Positions 23,201 to 34,433 of a stretch of DNA of 64,000 nt are shown here, one piece after another (position 1 is the stretch's first letter; every line of letters begins with the position of its first letter). Source of the DNA: Antedon mediterranea (lineage: Eukaryota > Echinodermata > Crinoidea > Comatulida > Antedonidae); contig NC_092673.1 in the NCBI RefSeq assembly GCF_964355755.1, positions 10,361,001-10,425,000 of the forward strand, read 5' to 3'. The notes under the pieces are model-generated. The model had not been told where the DNA came from. It did no database searches and was given only the letters and a program-made list of their open reading frames with translations. The translations under genes and the position numbers were made by a program.

Positions 23201-26200
23201 AAAACGTCTCTAAATGCGATTTGAAGCTATTTTGTGCACATTGATGTTTTTGTGTGAAAAGTTTCATCGAAATGGACAAAATGTTCTAAAACGTCTCCAA
23301 ATACGATATTAAGCTATTGTATGTATTTTGATGTTTTTGTGTGAAAAGTTTTATCGAAATCCACAAAATGGTCTAAAACGTCTGCAAATGCGATTTGAAG
23401 CTATTTTGTGCACTTTGATGTTTTGTGTAATCCAGTTTCATCGAAATGTACAAAATTGTCTAAAACCTCTCAAAATGCGATTTGAAGCTATTTTGTGCAC
23501 TTTGATGTTTTTGTGTGAAAAGTTTCATCGAAATGCACAAAATTGTCTAAAACGTCTCCAAATACGATATTAAGCTATTGTATACACTTTGATGTTTTTG
23601 TGTGAAAAGTTTTTTCGAAATGCACAAATTGGTCTAAAACGTTTCAAAATACGATAATAAGCTTTTGTATGCACATTGATGTTTTTGTGTGAAAAGTTTC
23701 ACCAAAATGCACAAAATGGTCTAAAACGTCTCCAAATGCGATTTGAAGCTATTTTGTGCACTTTGATGTTTTGTGTAATGAAACGCACAAAATGGTCTAA
23801 AACGTCTCCAAATGCGATTTGAAGCTATATTGTGCACTTTGATGTTTTGTGTGAAAAGTTTAACCAAAATGCACAAAATGGTCTAAAACGTCTCCAAATC
23901 CGTTTTGAAGCTAATCTAAGCACTTTGATGTTTTTATGTTAACAAGTTTTTTCGAAATGCACAAAATGGTCTAAAACGTCTCCAAATGCGATTTGGAGCT
24001 CTTTTGTGCACTTTGATGTTTTGTGTAAAAAGTTTTATAGAAATGCTCGAAATGGTCTAAAACGGTTTCAAATGTGATTTTAAGCACTTTAATGTTTTGT
24101 GTGAAAAGTTTTATCGAAATGCTCAACATGGTCTAAAACGGTTTCAAATGTGATTTTAAGCACTTTGATATTTTTGTGTAATCAAGTTTTTTCGAAATGC
24201 ACAACATGGTCTAAAACGTCTCCAAATGCGATTTGAAGCTATTTTGTGCACTTTGTTGTTTTTTTGTGAAAAGTTTCATCGAAACGCACAAAATTGTCTA
24301 AAACGTCTCCAAATACGATATTAAGCTATTGTATGCACTTTGTTGTTTTTGTGTGAAAAGTTTCATCGAAATGCTCAAAATGGTTTAAAACGTCTCCAAA
24401 TTCGATTTGAAGCTATTTTGTGCACTTTGATGTTTTTGTGTGAAAAGTTTCATCGAAATGCACAAAATGGTCTAAAACGTCTCTAAATGCGATTTGAAGC
24501 TATTTTGTGCACATTGATGTTTTTGTGTGAAAAGTTTGATCGAAATGCACAAAATGGTCTAAAACGTCTCCAAATACGATTTGAAGCTATTTTCTGCACT
24601 TTGATGTTTGGTTTGAAAAGTTTCATCGGAATGCACAAAATGTTCTAAAACGTCTACAAATACGATATTAAGCTATTTTATGTATTTTGATGTTTTTGTG
24701 TGAAAAGTTTTATGGAAATGCTCAAAATGGTCTAAAACGGTCTCAAATGTGATTTTAAGCACTTTGATACTTTTGTGTAATCCAGTTTCATCGAAATGCA
24801 CAAAATGGTCTAAAACGTCTCCAAATGCGATTTGAAGCTATTTTGTGCACTTTTATGTTTTGTGTGAAAAGTTTCATCGAAATGCACAAAATGGTCTAAA
24901 ACGTCTCCAAATGCGATTTGAAGCTATTTTGTGTACTTTGATGTTTTGTGTGAAAAGTTTCATCGAAATGCACAAAATTGTCTAAAACGTCTCCAAATAC
25001 GATTTGAAGCTATTTTGTGCACTTTGATGTTTTTGTGTGAAAAGTTTCATCGAAATCCACAAAATGGTCTAAAACGTCTCCAAATATGATGTTAAGCTAT
25101 TGTATGCACTTTGTTGTTTTTGTCTCAAAAGTTTACGCGAAATGCACAAAATGGTCTAAAACGTCTCTAAATGCGATTTGAAGTTATTTTGTGCACTTTG
25201 TTGTTTTGTGTGAAAGGTTTCATCGAAATGCACAAAATTGTCTAAAACGTCTCAGAATACGATTTGAAGCTATTTTGTGCACTTTGATGTTTTTGTGTGA
25301 AAAAATTCATCGAAATGCACAAAATGGTCTAAAACGGTTTCAAATGGGATTTTAAGCACTTTGATGTTTTTGTGTAATCAAGTTTCATCGAAATGCACAA
25401 AATGGTCTAAAACGTCTGCAAATGCGATTTGAAGCTATTTTGTGCACTTTGATGTTTTGTGTAATGAAACGCACAAAATGGTCTAAAACTTCTCCAAATG
25501 CGATTTGAAGCTATTTTGTGCACTTTGTTGTTTTGTGTGAAAAGTTTCATCGAAATGCTCAAAATGTTTTGTGTAATGAAACGCACAAAATGGTCTAAAA
25601 CTTCTCCAAATACGATTTGAAGCTATTTTGTGCACTTAGTTGTTTTTTTGTGAAGAGTTTCATCGAAACGCACAAAATGGTCTAAAACGTCTCCAAATAC
25701 GATATTAAGCTATTGTATGCACTTTGTTGTTTTTGTGTGAAAAGTTTCATCGAAATGCTCAAATTGGTCTAAAACGTCTCCAAATGCGATTTGAAGCCAT
25801 TTTGTGCACTTTGATGTTTTTGTGTGAAAAGTTTCATCGAAATGCACAAAATGGTCTAAAACGTCTCCAAATACGATATTAAGCTATTGTATGCACTTTG
25901 TTGTTTTTGTGTGAAAAGTTTCATCGAAATGCTCAAAATGGTCTAAAACGTCTCCAAATGCGATTTGAAGCTATTTTGTGCACTTTGATGTTTTTGTGTG
26001 AAAAGTTTCATCGAAATGCACAAAATGGTCTAAAACGTCTCTAAATGCGATTTGAAGCTATTTTGTGCACATTGATGTTTTTGTGTGAAAAGTTTGATCG
26101 AAATGCACAAAATGGTCTAAAACGTCTCCAAATACGATTTGAAGCTATTTTCTGCACTTTGATGTTTTGTTTGAAAAGTTTCATCGAAATGCACAAAAAG

Positions 26201-27230
26201 TTCTAAAACGTCTCCAAATACGATATTAAGCTATTGTATGTATCTTGATGTTTTTGTGTGAAAAGTTTTATGGAAATGCTCAAAATGGTCTAAAACGGTC
26301 TCAAATGTGATTTTAAGAACTTTGATATTTTTGTGTAATCAAGTTTTCTTCGAAATGCACAACATGGTCTAAAACGTCTCCAAATGCGATTTGAAGCTAT
26401 TTTGTGCACTTTGATTTTTTGTGTAATGAAACGCACAAAATGGTCTAAAACGTCTCTAAATGCGATTTGAAGCTATTTTGTGCACTTTGTTGTTTTATGT
26501 GAAAAGTTTCATCAAAATGCACAAAATGGTCTAAAACGTCTCCAAATACGATATTAAGCTATTGTATGCACTTTGTTGTTTTTGTGTGAAAAGTTTTTTC
26601 GAAATACACAAAATGGTCTAAAACGTCTCCAAATGCGATTTGGAGCTCTTTTGTGCACTTTGATGTTTTGTGTGAAAAGTTTCATCGAAATGCACAAAAT
26701 GGTCTAAAACGTCTCTCAATGCGATTTGAAGCTATTTTGTGCACATTGATGTTTTTGTGTGAAAAGTTTCATCGAAATGGACAAAATGTTCTAAAACGTC
26801 TCCAAATACGATATTAAGCTATTGTATGTATTTTGATGTTTTTGTGTGAAAAGTTTTATCGAAATCCACAAAATGGTCTAAAACGTCTGCAAATGCGATT
26901 TGAAGCTATTTTGTGCACTTTGATGTTTTGTGTAATCCAGTTTCATCGAAATGTACAAAATTGTCTAAAACCTCTCAAAATGCGATTTGAAGCTATTTTG
27001 TGCACTTTGATGTTTTTGTGTGAAAAGTTTCATCGAAATGCACAAAATTGTCTAAAACGTCTCCAAATACGATATTAAGCTATTGTATACACTTTGATGT
27101 TTTTGTGTGAAAAGTTTTTTCGAAATGCACAAATTGGTCTAAAACGTTTCAAAATACGATAATAAGCTTTTGTATGCACATTGATGTTTTGTGTGAAAAG
27201 TTTCACCAAAATGCACAAAATGGTCTAAAA
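20210..27230 (-). repeat. ~3.5-kb tandem segmental duplication within array B
   Basis: The stretch from about 20210 to 23725 reappears at about 24139 to 27230. The offset between matching variants is 3929 bp at the left (for example CGAAACGCACAAAATTG at 20351 and 24280) and 3505 bp at the right (identical frames starting at 23328 and 26833). The change of offset implies that about 424 bp, roughly five monomers, is missing from the right copy or extra in the left, near 21.6 kb / 25.3 kb. Confidence 0.85.
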
Positions 27231-27879
27231 CGTCTCTAAATGCGATTTGAAGCTATTTTGTGCACATTGATGTTTTTGTGTGAAAAGTTTGATCGAAATG
27301 CACAAAATGGTCTAAAACGTCTCCAAATACGATTTGAAGCTATTTTCTGCACTTTGATGTTTTGTTTGAAAAGTTTCATCGAAATGCACAAAAAGTTCTA
27401 AAACGTCTCCAAATACGATATTAAGCTATTGTATGTATCTTGATGTTTTTGTGTGAAAAGTTTTATGGAAATGCTCAAAATGGTCTAAAACGGTCTCAAA
27501 TGTGATTTTAAGAACTTTGATATTTTTGTGTAATCAAGTTTTCTTCGAAATGCACAACACGGTCTAAAACGTCTCCAAATGCGATTTGAAGCTATTTTGT
27601 GCACTTTGATTTTTTGTGTAATGAAACGCACAAAATGGTCTAAAACGTCTCTAAATGCGATTTGAAGCTATTTTGTGCACTTTGTTGTTTTATGTGAAAA
27701 GTTTCAACAAAATGCACAAAATGGTCTAAAACGTCTCCAAATACGATATTAAGCTATTGTATGCACTTTGTTGTTTTTGTGTGAAAAGTTTTTTCGAAAT
27801 ACACAAAATGGTCTAAAACGTCTCCAAATCCGTTTTGAAGCTAATCTAAGCACTTTGATGTTTTTATGTTAACAAGTTT

Positions 27880-29400
27880 TTTCGAAATGCACAAAATGGT
27901 CTAAAACGTCTCCAAATACGATTTGAAGCTCTTTTGTGCACTTTGATGTTTTGTGTAAAAAGTTTTATAGAAATGCACAAAATGGTCTAAAACGGTTTCA
28001 AATGTGATTTTAAGCACTTTGATATTTTTGTTTAACCAAGTTTCATCGAAATGCACAAAATGGTCTAAAACGTCTGCAAATGCGATTTGAAGCTATTTTG
28101 TGCACTTTGATGTTTTGTGTAATCCAGTTTCATCGAAATGTACAAAATTGTCTAAAACCTCTCAAAATGCGATTTGAAGCTATTTTGTGCACTTTGATGT
28201 TTTTGTGTGAAAAGTTTCATCGAAATGCACAAAATTGTCTAAAACGTCTCCAAATACGATATTAAGCTATTGTATACACTTTGATGTTTTTGTGTGAAAA
28301 GTTTTTTCGAAATGCACAAATTGGTCTAAAGCGTTTCAAAATACGATAATAAGCTTTTGTATGCACATTGATGTTTTGTGTGAAAAGTTTCACCAAAATG
28401 CACAAAATGGTCTAAAACGTCTCCAAATGCGATTTGAAGCTATTTTGTGCACTTTGATGTTTTGTGTAATGAAACGCACAAAATGGTCTAAAACGTCTCC
28501 AAATGCGATTTGAAGCTATATTGTGCACTTTGATGTTTTGTGTGAAAAGTTTAAACAAAATGCACAAAATGGTCTAAAACGTCTCCAAATCCGTTTTGAA
28601 GCTAATCTAAGCACTTTGATGTTTTTATGTTAACAAGTTTTTTCGAAATGCACAAAATGGTCTAAAACGTCTCCAAATACGATTTGAAGCTCTTTTGTGC
28701 ACTTTGATGTTTTGTGTAAAAAGTTTTATAGAAATGCACAAAATGGTCTAAAACGGTTTCAAATGTGATTTTAAGCACTTTGATATTTTTGTTTAACCAA
28801 GTTTCATCGAAATGCACAAAATGGTCTAAAACGTCTGCAAATGCGATTTGAAGCTATTTTGTGCACTTTGATGTTTTGTGTAATCCAGTTTCATCGAAAT
28901 GTACAAAATTGTCTAAAACCTCTCAAAATGCGATTTGAAGCTATTTTGTGCACTTTGATGTTTTTGTGTGAAAAGTTTCATCGAAATGCACAAAATTGTC
29001 TAAAACGTCTCCAAATACGATATTAAGCTATTGTATGCACTTTGATGTTTTTGAGTGAAAAGTTTTTTCGAAATGCACAAAATGGTCTAAAACGTCTCCA
29101 AATGCGATTTGGAGCTCTTTTGTGCACTTTGATGTTTTGTGTAAAAAGTTTGCTATTTTGTGCACTTTAATGTTTTGTGTGAAAAGTTTTATCGAAATGC
29201 TGAAAATGGTCTAAAACGGTTTCAAATGCGATTTTAAGCACTTTGATATTTTTGTGTAATCAAGTTTTTTCGAAATGCACAACATGGTCTAAAACGTCTC
29301 CAAATGCGATTTGAAGCTATTTTGTGCACTTTGTTGTTTTTTGTAAAAAGTTTCATCGAAACGCACAAAATTGTCTAAAACGTCTCCAAATACGATATTA
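27880..29400 (-). repeat. 761-bp tandem duplication within array B
   Basis: Matching series start around 27880 and 28641 with an offset of 761 bp; identical 61-codon stretches begin at 28080 and 28841. Both copies include the AACAAGTTTTTTCGAAATGC unit and the short unit with GTTTAACCAAG. The block is a small local amplification on top of the 3.5-kb duplication. Confidence 0.8.
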
Positions 29401-29659
29401 AGCTATTGTATGCACTTTGTTGTTTTTGTGTGAAAAGTTTCATCGAAATGCACAAAATGGTCTAAAACGTCTCCAAATGCGATTTGAAGCTATTTTGTGC
29501 ACTTTGATGTTTTTGTGTGAAAAGTTTCATCGAAATGCACAAAATGGTCTAAAACGTCTCCAAATGGGATCTGAAGCTATTTTGTGCACTTTGATGGTTT
29601 TGTGTGAAAAGTTTCATCGAAAAACACAAAATGGTCAAAATCGTCTCCAAATACGATAA

Positions 29660-29776
29660 TTAAGAATTGGGTTAGGAACACAATTCTATTTTGAGAACGG
29701 AGAGGGCGGGTTTTCGACCTCTTTAATCAAGCACGCTCTCTGTTAACACGATCACATTAAGTTAAAGAAAATTTTC
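29660..29776 (+). repeat. A1, left split direct repeat
   Basis: 117 bp beginning TTAAGAATTGGGTTAGG and ending GAAAATTTTC. The same 117 bp recur at 34283-34399 (A2), where the start is preceded by the B1 end CAAAAA. Homology stops sharply after TTTTC on both sides. Confidence 0.93.
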
Positions 29777-30077
29777 TTATTTTTCCATCACCGATTTCCA
29801 TCCTAATACGACAACTTTTTTTGCAAGTAAGTTTTCTAACAATTTGGCACCTTATGCGACACAACTCAGTTACTCATAATTTCCATGACTACAAATACAG
29901 CCCTTCCATTATGGAAGGTCTTACCTATGTACTGTATGTGGTAACATGAGTGAATTTTAGGGTGTGTCCAGGCTACTGGTAGGATTCCATTTTACACGAA
30001 GGCCAACTGTACTAATGTTCGCTCGCCATTGTGATTTACCACACGTTTTTTCGACTTTATACATATATCATTGTATA

Positions 30078-30122
<45 letters not shown>

Positions 30123-31397
30123 CTGTATACTTTACACAATTACTCTCTTATATGTCGTGCGATGAATGACTCGCACATGAATTGTATATGTCGTGCGATA
30201 ACGACTCGCACAGTTACCTTTGCCTTAGTCGAAGACAAGACCATACATAAATCCTCTTATATGTCGTGCGATGAATGACCCGCACATGAATTGTATATGT
30301 CGTGCGATAACGACTCGCACATGAATTTTATATGTCGTTCGATAACGACTCGCACATTTACCTTCGCCTTAGTCGAAGACAAGGCCCATACATAAATCCT
30401 TTTGTATGTCGTGCGATTAACGACTCGCACATGAATTTTATATGTCGTGCGATAATGACTCGCACATTCACTTTCGCCTTAGTCGAAGACAAGGCCCATA
30501 CATAAATCCTCTTTGTATATCGTGCGATTAACGACTCGCACATTCATTTTACATGTCGTGCGATAATGACTCGCACATTTACTTTCGCCTTAGTCGAAGA
30601 CAAGGCCCATACACAAATCCTCTTATACGTCGTGCGATGAATGACTCGCACATGAATTGTATATGTCGTGCGATAACGACTCGCACAGTTACTTTCGCTT
30701 TAGTCGACGACAATGCCCATACATAAATCCTCTCGTAGGAAGTTGTGATAACAGCTCTTTTAACAGTACTGTATTAGGTTCAGGCCCAAGAGTACGATTT
30801 ATACTGAAATCGGGCGTGCTTTAACCGCCAGGCACTATAGTAACCGCAAACCACATTACACATTGGTATGGTATGTCGGGCGATAACAGACTAGCATTTT
30901 CGCCTTAGTAATCAGATATTAAAACTTCGAGTATCCAGTTTTCCCTACTGTGTGATATATTCACTAAGGGACACTGTTGCTTATTTATTTCATTTATATA
31001 TATTAATTTAATAATGTATGTTATTTTACATGTGTATGTGTATGTATGTGTATGTGTATATGTATATATGTGTATGTATATATATATGTATGTGTATGAT
31101 CTCTACCGTTTCAAATTAATTAATTAAATTTCAGTATATCACCGGGCGGTTTAGAATTAATGTTCTTTGCCTAATGTGTTTATATATGTATATATATATA
31201 TATTAATATATACACACTTCTAAAAGCTAACTTTCTATATTAACGTCTACGAATTGAAGCTTTGAATTCAGCCTAGCTCCATTATACATGTATAATACCA
31301 ATAATAATTATATCGAACGGCAATACACACTACGTTTGGTAAACATTATTAACATTTTGTATTGTCTTCTTATACCGATTTCTGCTAGGGGTTCATA
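29777..31397 (+). other. 5' non-coding part of the recombinase element
   Basis: About 1.6 kb between A1 and the first gag-like ATG. It holds a (TA)n run at about 30074-30121, the hairpin minisatellite 30145-30735, and a TATG/TA-rich stretch at about 31020-31100 and 31180-31215. No convincing gene; a frame crossing the TA run is produced by the repeat itself. Confidence 0.7.
30145..30735 (+). repeat. Minisatellite of hairpin units in the element's 5' region
   Basis: Tandem blocks of about 110 bp (one of 144 bp), marked by CCTTAGTCGAAGACAAGGCC at about 30222, 30367, 30477, 30588 and 30698. Each contains two or three ~36-bp subunits around TATGTCGTGCGATAACGAC followed by TCGCACAT. In each subunit GTGCGA and TCGCAC form a 6-bp perfect inverted repeat around a 7-nt loop, so the region can form a row of small stem-loops in DNA or RNA. 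Confidence 0.88.
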
Positions 31398-31922
31398 ATG
31401 GCCAAACGGACAGCACGTAAGACACAGAAACAACAAACAGCACCCAAACAATCCAACAACACTTCTGGGGCTTCTGGTGCACCTAAAAGGAAAGCACAAA
31501 CTACACCTAAACAACTAGCTAAGAAGAAAAAGCTCCCTACCACTGCTTCTACCAGTACAGCTAATACTGACAAAAGTAACGCTTCGGCGGTTTCCGCTGA
31601 GGTCTCGGAAAGGCTGGACAAAATGGAGCACATGATTTCTGGATTGGCCGAGGTAGTTACTAATTTGAGTAAGTGTGGGGAGTCTAATATAGGCATATCC
31701 GATACCACTACTACAATAGCTAATGACGGAGAACTAAACAGCACTCGCTTCTTCGACGACACAACACCAAATACTATATCAGATATTACCACCATGCCAC
31801 TCACTCAAGCACCAGCTAAAGACACATTTATTCCATATACTATTGTTGAAGGAGATGCAGCTCAAAACCCCTCCGGTATACCGGGGGAATTAAGGTCGGA
31901 GCTTTGGTCTCCGACAAATTAA
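31398..31922 (+). CDS. Gag-like protein, N-terminal part
   Basis: 174 aa from ATG at 31398. The first ~55 residues are very basic and rich in Lys, Gln, Thr (MAKRTARKTQKQQ..., several KKK and PKR clusters). Residues about 62-90 (EVSERLDKMEHMISGLAEVV) look like a short coiled coil. The frame then runs out of phase at a G5 run (31883-31887), after GIPG, where similarity to DIRS-type Gag continues in the -1 frame. I read it as the amino end of the Gag-like protein of the element, with nucleic-acid binding suggested only by its charge. It could alternatively be made separately if the frame change is not bridged. Confidence 0.6.
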   Translation: MAKRTARKTQKQQTAPKQSNNTSGASGAPKRKAQTTPKQLAKKKKLPTTASTSTANTDKSNASAVSAEVSERLDKMEHMISGLAEVVTNLSKCGESNIGISDTTTTIANDGELNSTRFFDDTTPNTISDITTMPLTQAPAKDTFIPYTIVEGDAAQNPSGIPGELRSELWSPTN

Positions 31923-32530
31923 AAATAAAAATTAAAGACCACAAATATGTTGAGTTCTCAGATATCGTTAACCCAGACGACAGCGATACATTCGCGTTAC
32001 AGTTCAACGGGGGCCTTGAAATGGTGCCAAAAAAGAAAAAACGATTCTTGACCGAACATGAATGGTCCATGGCATTTTACGACTTCGCCACCTTACATCT
32101 AAGCTATCACCCTGCAGATATGCAAGACATTTTCACTTACGCAAAGCAAATCCAAATCATGATGCGAAACAACGCACAAAATTGGCGGTCATACGATGAG
32201 GCTTTTCGGAGAGCTAGGGCACATACCAAATGCTCATGGGCCACAGTACGGGGCGACCTTATTCACAACTTAATGCTACAACGCTATCGCCCACAAAGTC
32301 ATTTTCGGGGCTTTAACACCCCACCTTTCAACAGGAAGACCACCGATTCCCAAATACCACTTGGATACTGCCAACCATACCACACCCCAACGCGAAAGTG
32401 CTCACAACCATACCGCTGTAAGTTCTCTCATAAATGCTTTAAATGCTCCGAAGACAGGCCACACCCATATTTCCTGTGCAAACGAGATAAAAATCAATCA
32501 CGACACCCATCAACAACAACATCCCTCTAA
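31850..32530 (+). CDS. Gag-like protein, central and zinc-finger part
   Basis: Open from 31850; the first usable start codon is TTG at 31904 (208 aa, numbered from there), no ATG being close, so translation probably arrives by frame change from the preceding frame. Features seen in Gag-like proteins of the DIRS order: the opening LVSDKLKIKI...KYVEF, the HEWSMAFYDFA helix (~52-62), and WRSYDEAFR (94-102). The C-terminal part has two cysteine-histidine clusters: C156-x9-C166-x5-C172-x3-H176 (CCCH-like) and C178-x2-C181-x5-H187-x4-C192 (CCHC-like). Expected role: particle formation and RNA binding. The frame stops only ~50 bp before an RNase H remnant, showing the RT segment has been removed. 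Confidence 0.72.
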   Translation, partial: RRCSSKPLRYTGGIKVGALVSDKLKIKIKDHKYVEFSDIVNPDDSDTFALQFNGGLEMVPKKKKRFLTEHEWSMAFYDFATLHLSYHPADMQDIFTYAKQIQIMMRNNAQNWRSYDEAFRRARAHTKCSWATVRGDLIHNLMLQRYRPQSHFRGFNTPPFNRKTTDSQIPLGYCQPYHTPTRKCSQPYRCKFSHKCFKCSEDRPHPYFLCKRDKNQSRHPSTTTSL

Positions 32531-32576
32531 CACCGATAACCTACCCAATGTCTATCACGTTAACAACAAAACTAGT

Positions 32577-32796
32577 TCTAATTCTGATGTAATGCGCATA
32601 ATCAGGCCGTTAGTATTAGTACTACTTACACATAATATACATCTAACCGCCAGGTATTAAAAATGTACTAAGTGATGCAATTTCCCGTTCACAGGTAACA
32701 AAAAAACTTCTCAAACAATTCGGAATGCATCAAAACCCATTAACAATACCACCACATCTGCTACCAGAGAACTTCGCTGCATTCAAGAAAACCTGA
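32577..32796 (+). pseudogene. RNase H C-terminal remnant of the recombinase element
   Basis: In one frame DVMRIIRPLVLVLL...NIHLTA ends at about 32651; in the +1 frame GIKNVLSDAISRSQ follows (about 32653-32694) and runs to a TGA at 32794. Together they resemble the last part of the RNase H domain of DIRS-type elements, where H.PG..N..AD.LSR is typical. RT and the front of RNase H should precede this piece but only ~50 bp separate it from the gag-like stop. So the coding part has a large internal deletion plus a second small frame disruption at about 32645-32652. Confidence 0.68.
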
Positions 32797-33686
32797 TACG
32801 AGCTTCAGTCACGACTGGAACCAGAAAATCATACAACAGGGCGTGGTCAACCTTACTTATGTTCCTACAAAGCCACCACCTACCACATCAAATGCCTATC
32901 TCACCACCCCACATCTCACTATTCGTCTGCCACCTCTTTCGGACAGGTCTCAACCAAAATACCATAAGAACGTATCTAAGTGCCATTGCATTCATGCACA
33001 AAATTACCAACAATCCAGACCCTACTAACATACCATTGTTAAATATTGTCACAAGAGGTGCCGGGAAGCTATACAACGTTGCCAGCCGCCGCCGACGCCT
33101 TTACCCGGTTACCACTACCATAATGGAGAAGCTTCTCGCTCAACTCAAATTTATTAAGAGCAACGAATACGAAAGGAAACTGTATAAAGCTTTGTTCCTC
33201 ACCTGTTACTACGCTTGTGCGAGGGCAAGTGAAATGGTACGGACCAATAATCCGGAACACGTCCTAAAACTTCGCGACATTACCATCTCACACGCTAAGG
33301 TCACCTTCCAATTTAATTCCTTCAAACACCACAAGGGCGATTCCCAACATTTCAGCATTAACAAAAAAGGAAACAGCATGTTATGCCCGGTAAAAGCGTT
33401 ACAGGATTACAATTCGATCAGGCCTACGACGCGGGAGAAATTTTTCATATTTCAAACCGGAGATCCACTACTTAGGAAGCATTTAAGCCACACGTTAAAA
33501 GAAGCCGCGTCACACGCCAACTTAGACCACACCCGGTACAACACACACTCGTTCAGAATCGGAAGGGCCACGCAACTTAGGGACCTGGGCGCAGACGAAC
33601 AAGAAATTAAAGCTACCGGAAGATGGAAAAGCGACGCATATAAGCGATATATCCGACCCCACAGCATAACTCTTAGTAATGACTAA
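32676..33686 (+). CDS. Tyrosine recombinase of the DIRS-order element
   Basis: The frame is open from 32676; the homologous part begins around 32757 (LIRASVTTGTRKSYNRAWST, a core-binding domain motif) and the first ATG is 32859 (275 aa, numbering from it). Catalytic set: Arg122 in ACARASEM, candidate Lys in FKHHKG (156/159), His230-x-x-Arg233 in THSFRIGRA, Arg255-Trp256, and the nucleophile Tyr264 in SDAYKRYIRP. All required residues are present, so this protein could be active. It would join a circular or linear cDNA copy to target DNA without making a duplication, which fits the flanks. As in other DIRS-order elements, the recombinase frame overlaps the end of the RT-RNase H frame. Its true start is uncertain because no ATG lies before the core-binding domain; frameshifting or internal initiation are options. 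Confidence 0.88.
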   Translation, partial: CNFPFTGNKKTSQTIRNASKPINNTTTSATRELRCIQENLIRASVTTGTRKSYNRAWSTLLMFLQSHHLPHQMPISPPHISLFVCHLFRTGLNQNTIRTYLSAIAFMHKITNNPDPTNIPLLNIVTRGAGKLYNVASRRRRLYPVTTTIMEKLLAQLKFIKSNEYERKLYKALFLTCYYACARASEMVRTNNPEHVLKLRDITISHAKVTFQFNSFKHHKGDSQHFSINKKGNSMLCPVKALQDYNSIRPTTREKFFIFQTGDPLLRKHLSHTLKEAASHANLDHTRYNTHSFRIGRATQLRDLGADEQEIKATGRWKSDAYKRYIRPHSITLSND

Positions 33687-34067
33687 CAAAAATGTACATT
33701 TACATTATAAATCACTTACATCCATGCGACTATTTACGTTTTTTTTCTTCAGTATTGTTTATTGGCGATGTGTTAGTACAAATTTGCTCCCATAGCAGTG
33801 CACGGTAGTGGAGCCCTCGGATTAGCCTGGGGTGGAAGGTGCTGATGCTCAACATACTGTCATGAAGTATCTGCGTATACTTTCATGGGAGCATCGTTGT
33901 ATTAATGGTGATTTTTGTACCTATCAGTCTCTTTGGAGATTTTTCCAGGAAGTCCTGGTAGAACCATTTTTAATTTTTTATCTCAGTTTCAACTGGGTAA
34001 GTGAACATTCTTCCTTGTTTCCTGCACTTTGGTGGGCTGCTCTTGGCGGTGCCTTGGCACCTGCCGC
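33687..34067 (+). other. Region between recombinase stop and B1
   Basis: About 380 bp, no gene recognised. A 91-codon frame starting at 33832 (hydrophobic, Trp-rich end) runs into B1 and has no similarity I can recognise. Confidence 0.6.
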
Positions 34068-34282
34068 GGGCTATTTTTCTCTGAGCATCCCTGTTGTGCT
34101 TACTTAGAATTGGTAAATTATTGCTATATATAACTTATATTTGCTTATGACTTTTATGTGCAGTTTTACATGGGCGAATGTTCATTTACTAATAAACTAT
34201 TTAAGCCAGAACTTATGTTGTATGCATTTTTATTTAGTATTCTATGAGTTTGTTAATCGCCGCCGTCTCCGAGTAGCAAAAA
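34068..34282 (+). repeat. B1, internal split direct repeat
   Basis: 215 bp from GGGCTATTTTTCTCTGAGC to CCGAGTAGCAAAAA, directly followed by A2. It matches B2 with few substitutions (for example AAGCCAG versus AAGCCTG, GCATTTTT versus GCATCTTT). Confidence 0.93.
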
Positions 34283-34399
34283 TTAAGAATTGGGTTAGGA
34301 ACACAATTCTATTTTGAGAACGGAGAGGGCGGGTTTTCGACCTCTTTAATCAAGCACGCTCTCTGTTAACACGATCACATTAAGTTAAAGAAAATTTTC
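34283..34399 (+). repeat. A2, split direct repeat
   Basis: 117-bp copy of A1, beginning TTAAGAATTGGG immediately after the end of B1. The B1-A2 junction (CAAAAA/TTAAGAA) is what a circular intermediate joined end to end would contain. Confidence 0.93.
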
Positions 34400-34433
34400 C
34401 CTCCCTCCCGCCCAATATTTAGACAGTTAATAA

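Larger units (their letters stand above)
16746..29659 (-). repeat. Satellite array B, main part, - orientation
   Basis: About 12.9 kb of the ~87-bp satellite, in reverse orientation relative to array A (TGGTCTAAAACGTCTCC core). Several monomer types alternate: full units, units with GGTTTCAAATGTGATTTTAAGCAC (short type), units with GTGTAATGAAACGCAC (shortened in the middle) and units ending ATACGATATTAAGCTATTG. They occur in recurring series, showing that blocks rather than single monomers were copied. The array is interrupted at 29659 by the tyrosine-recombinase element. Confidence 0.97.

Noticed and set aside
29964-30278. 104-codon frame with a Tyr/Ile repeat
   Set aside because: Produced by reading through the (TA)n run and the hairpin minisatellite.
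33832-34107. 91-codon hydrophobic frame after the recombinase
   Set aside because: Extends into the B1 terminal repeat and has no recognisable similarity; kept only as a note.
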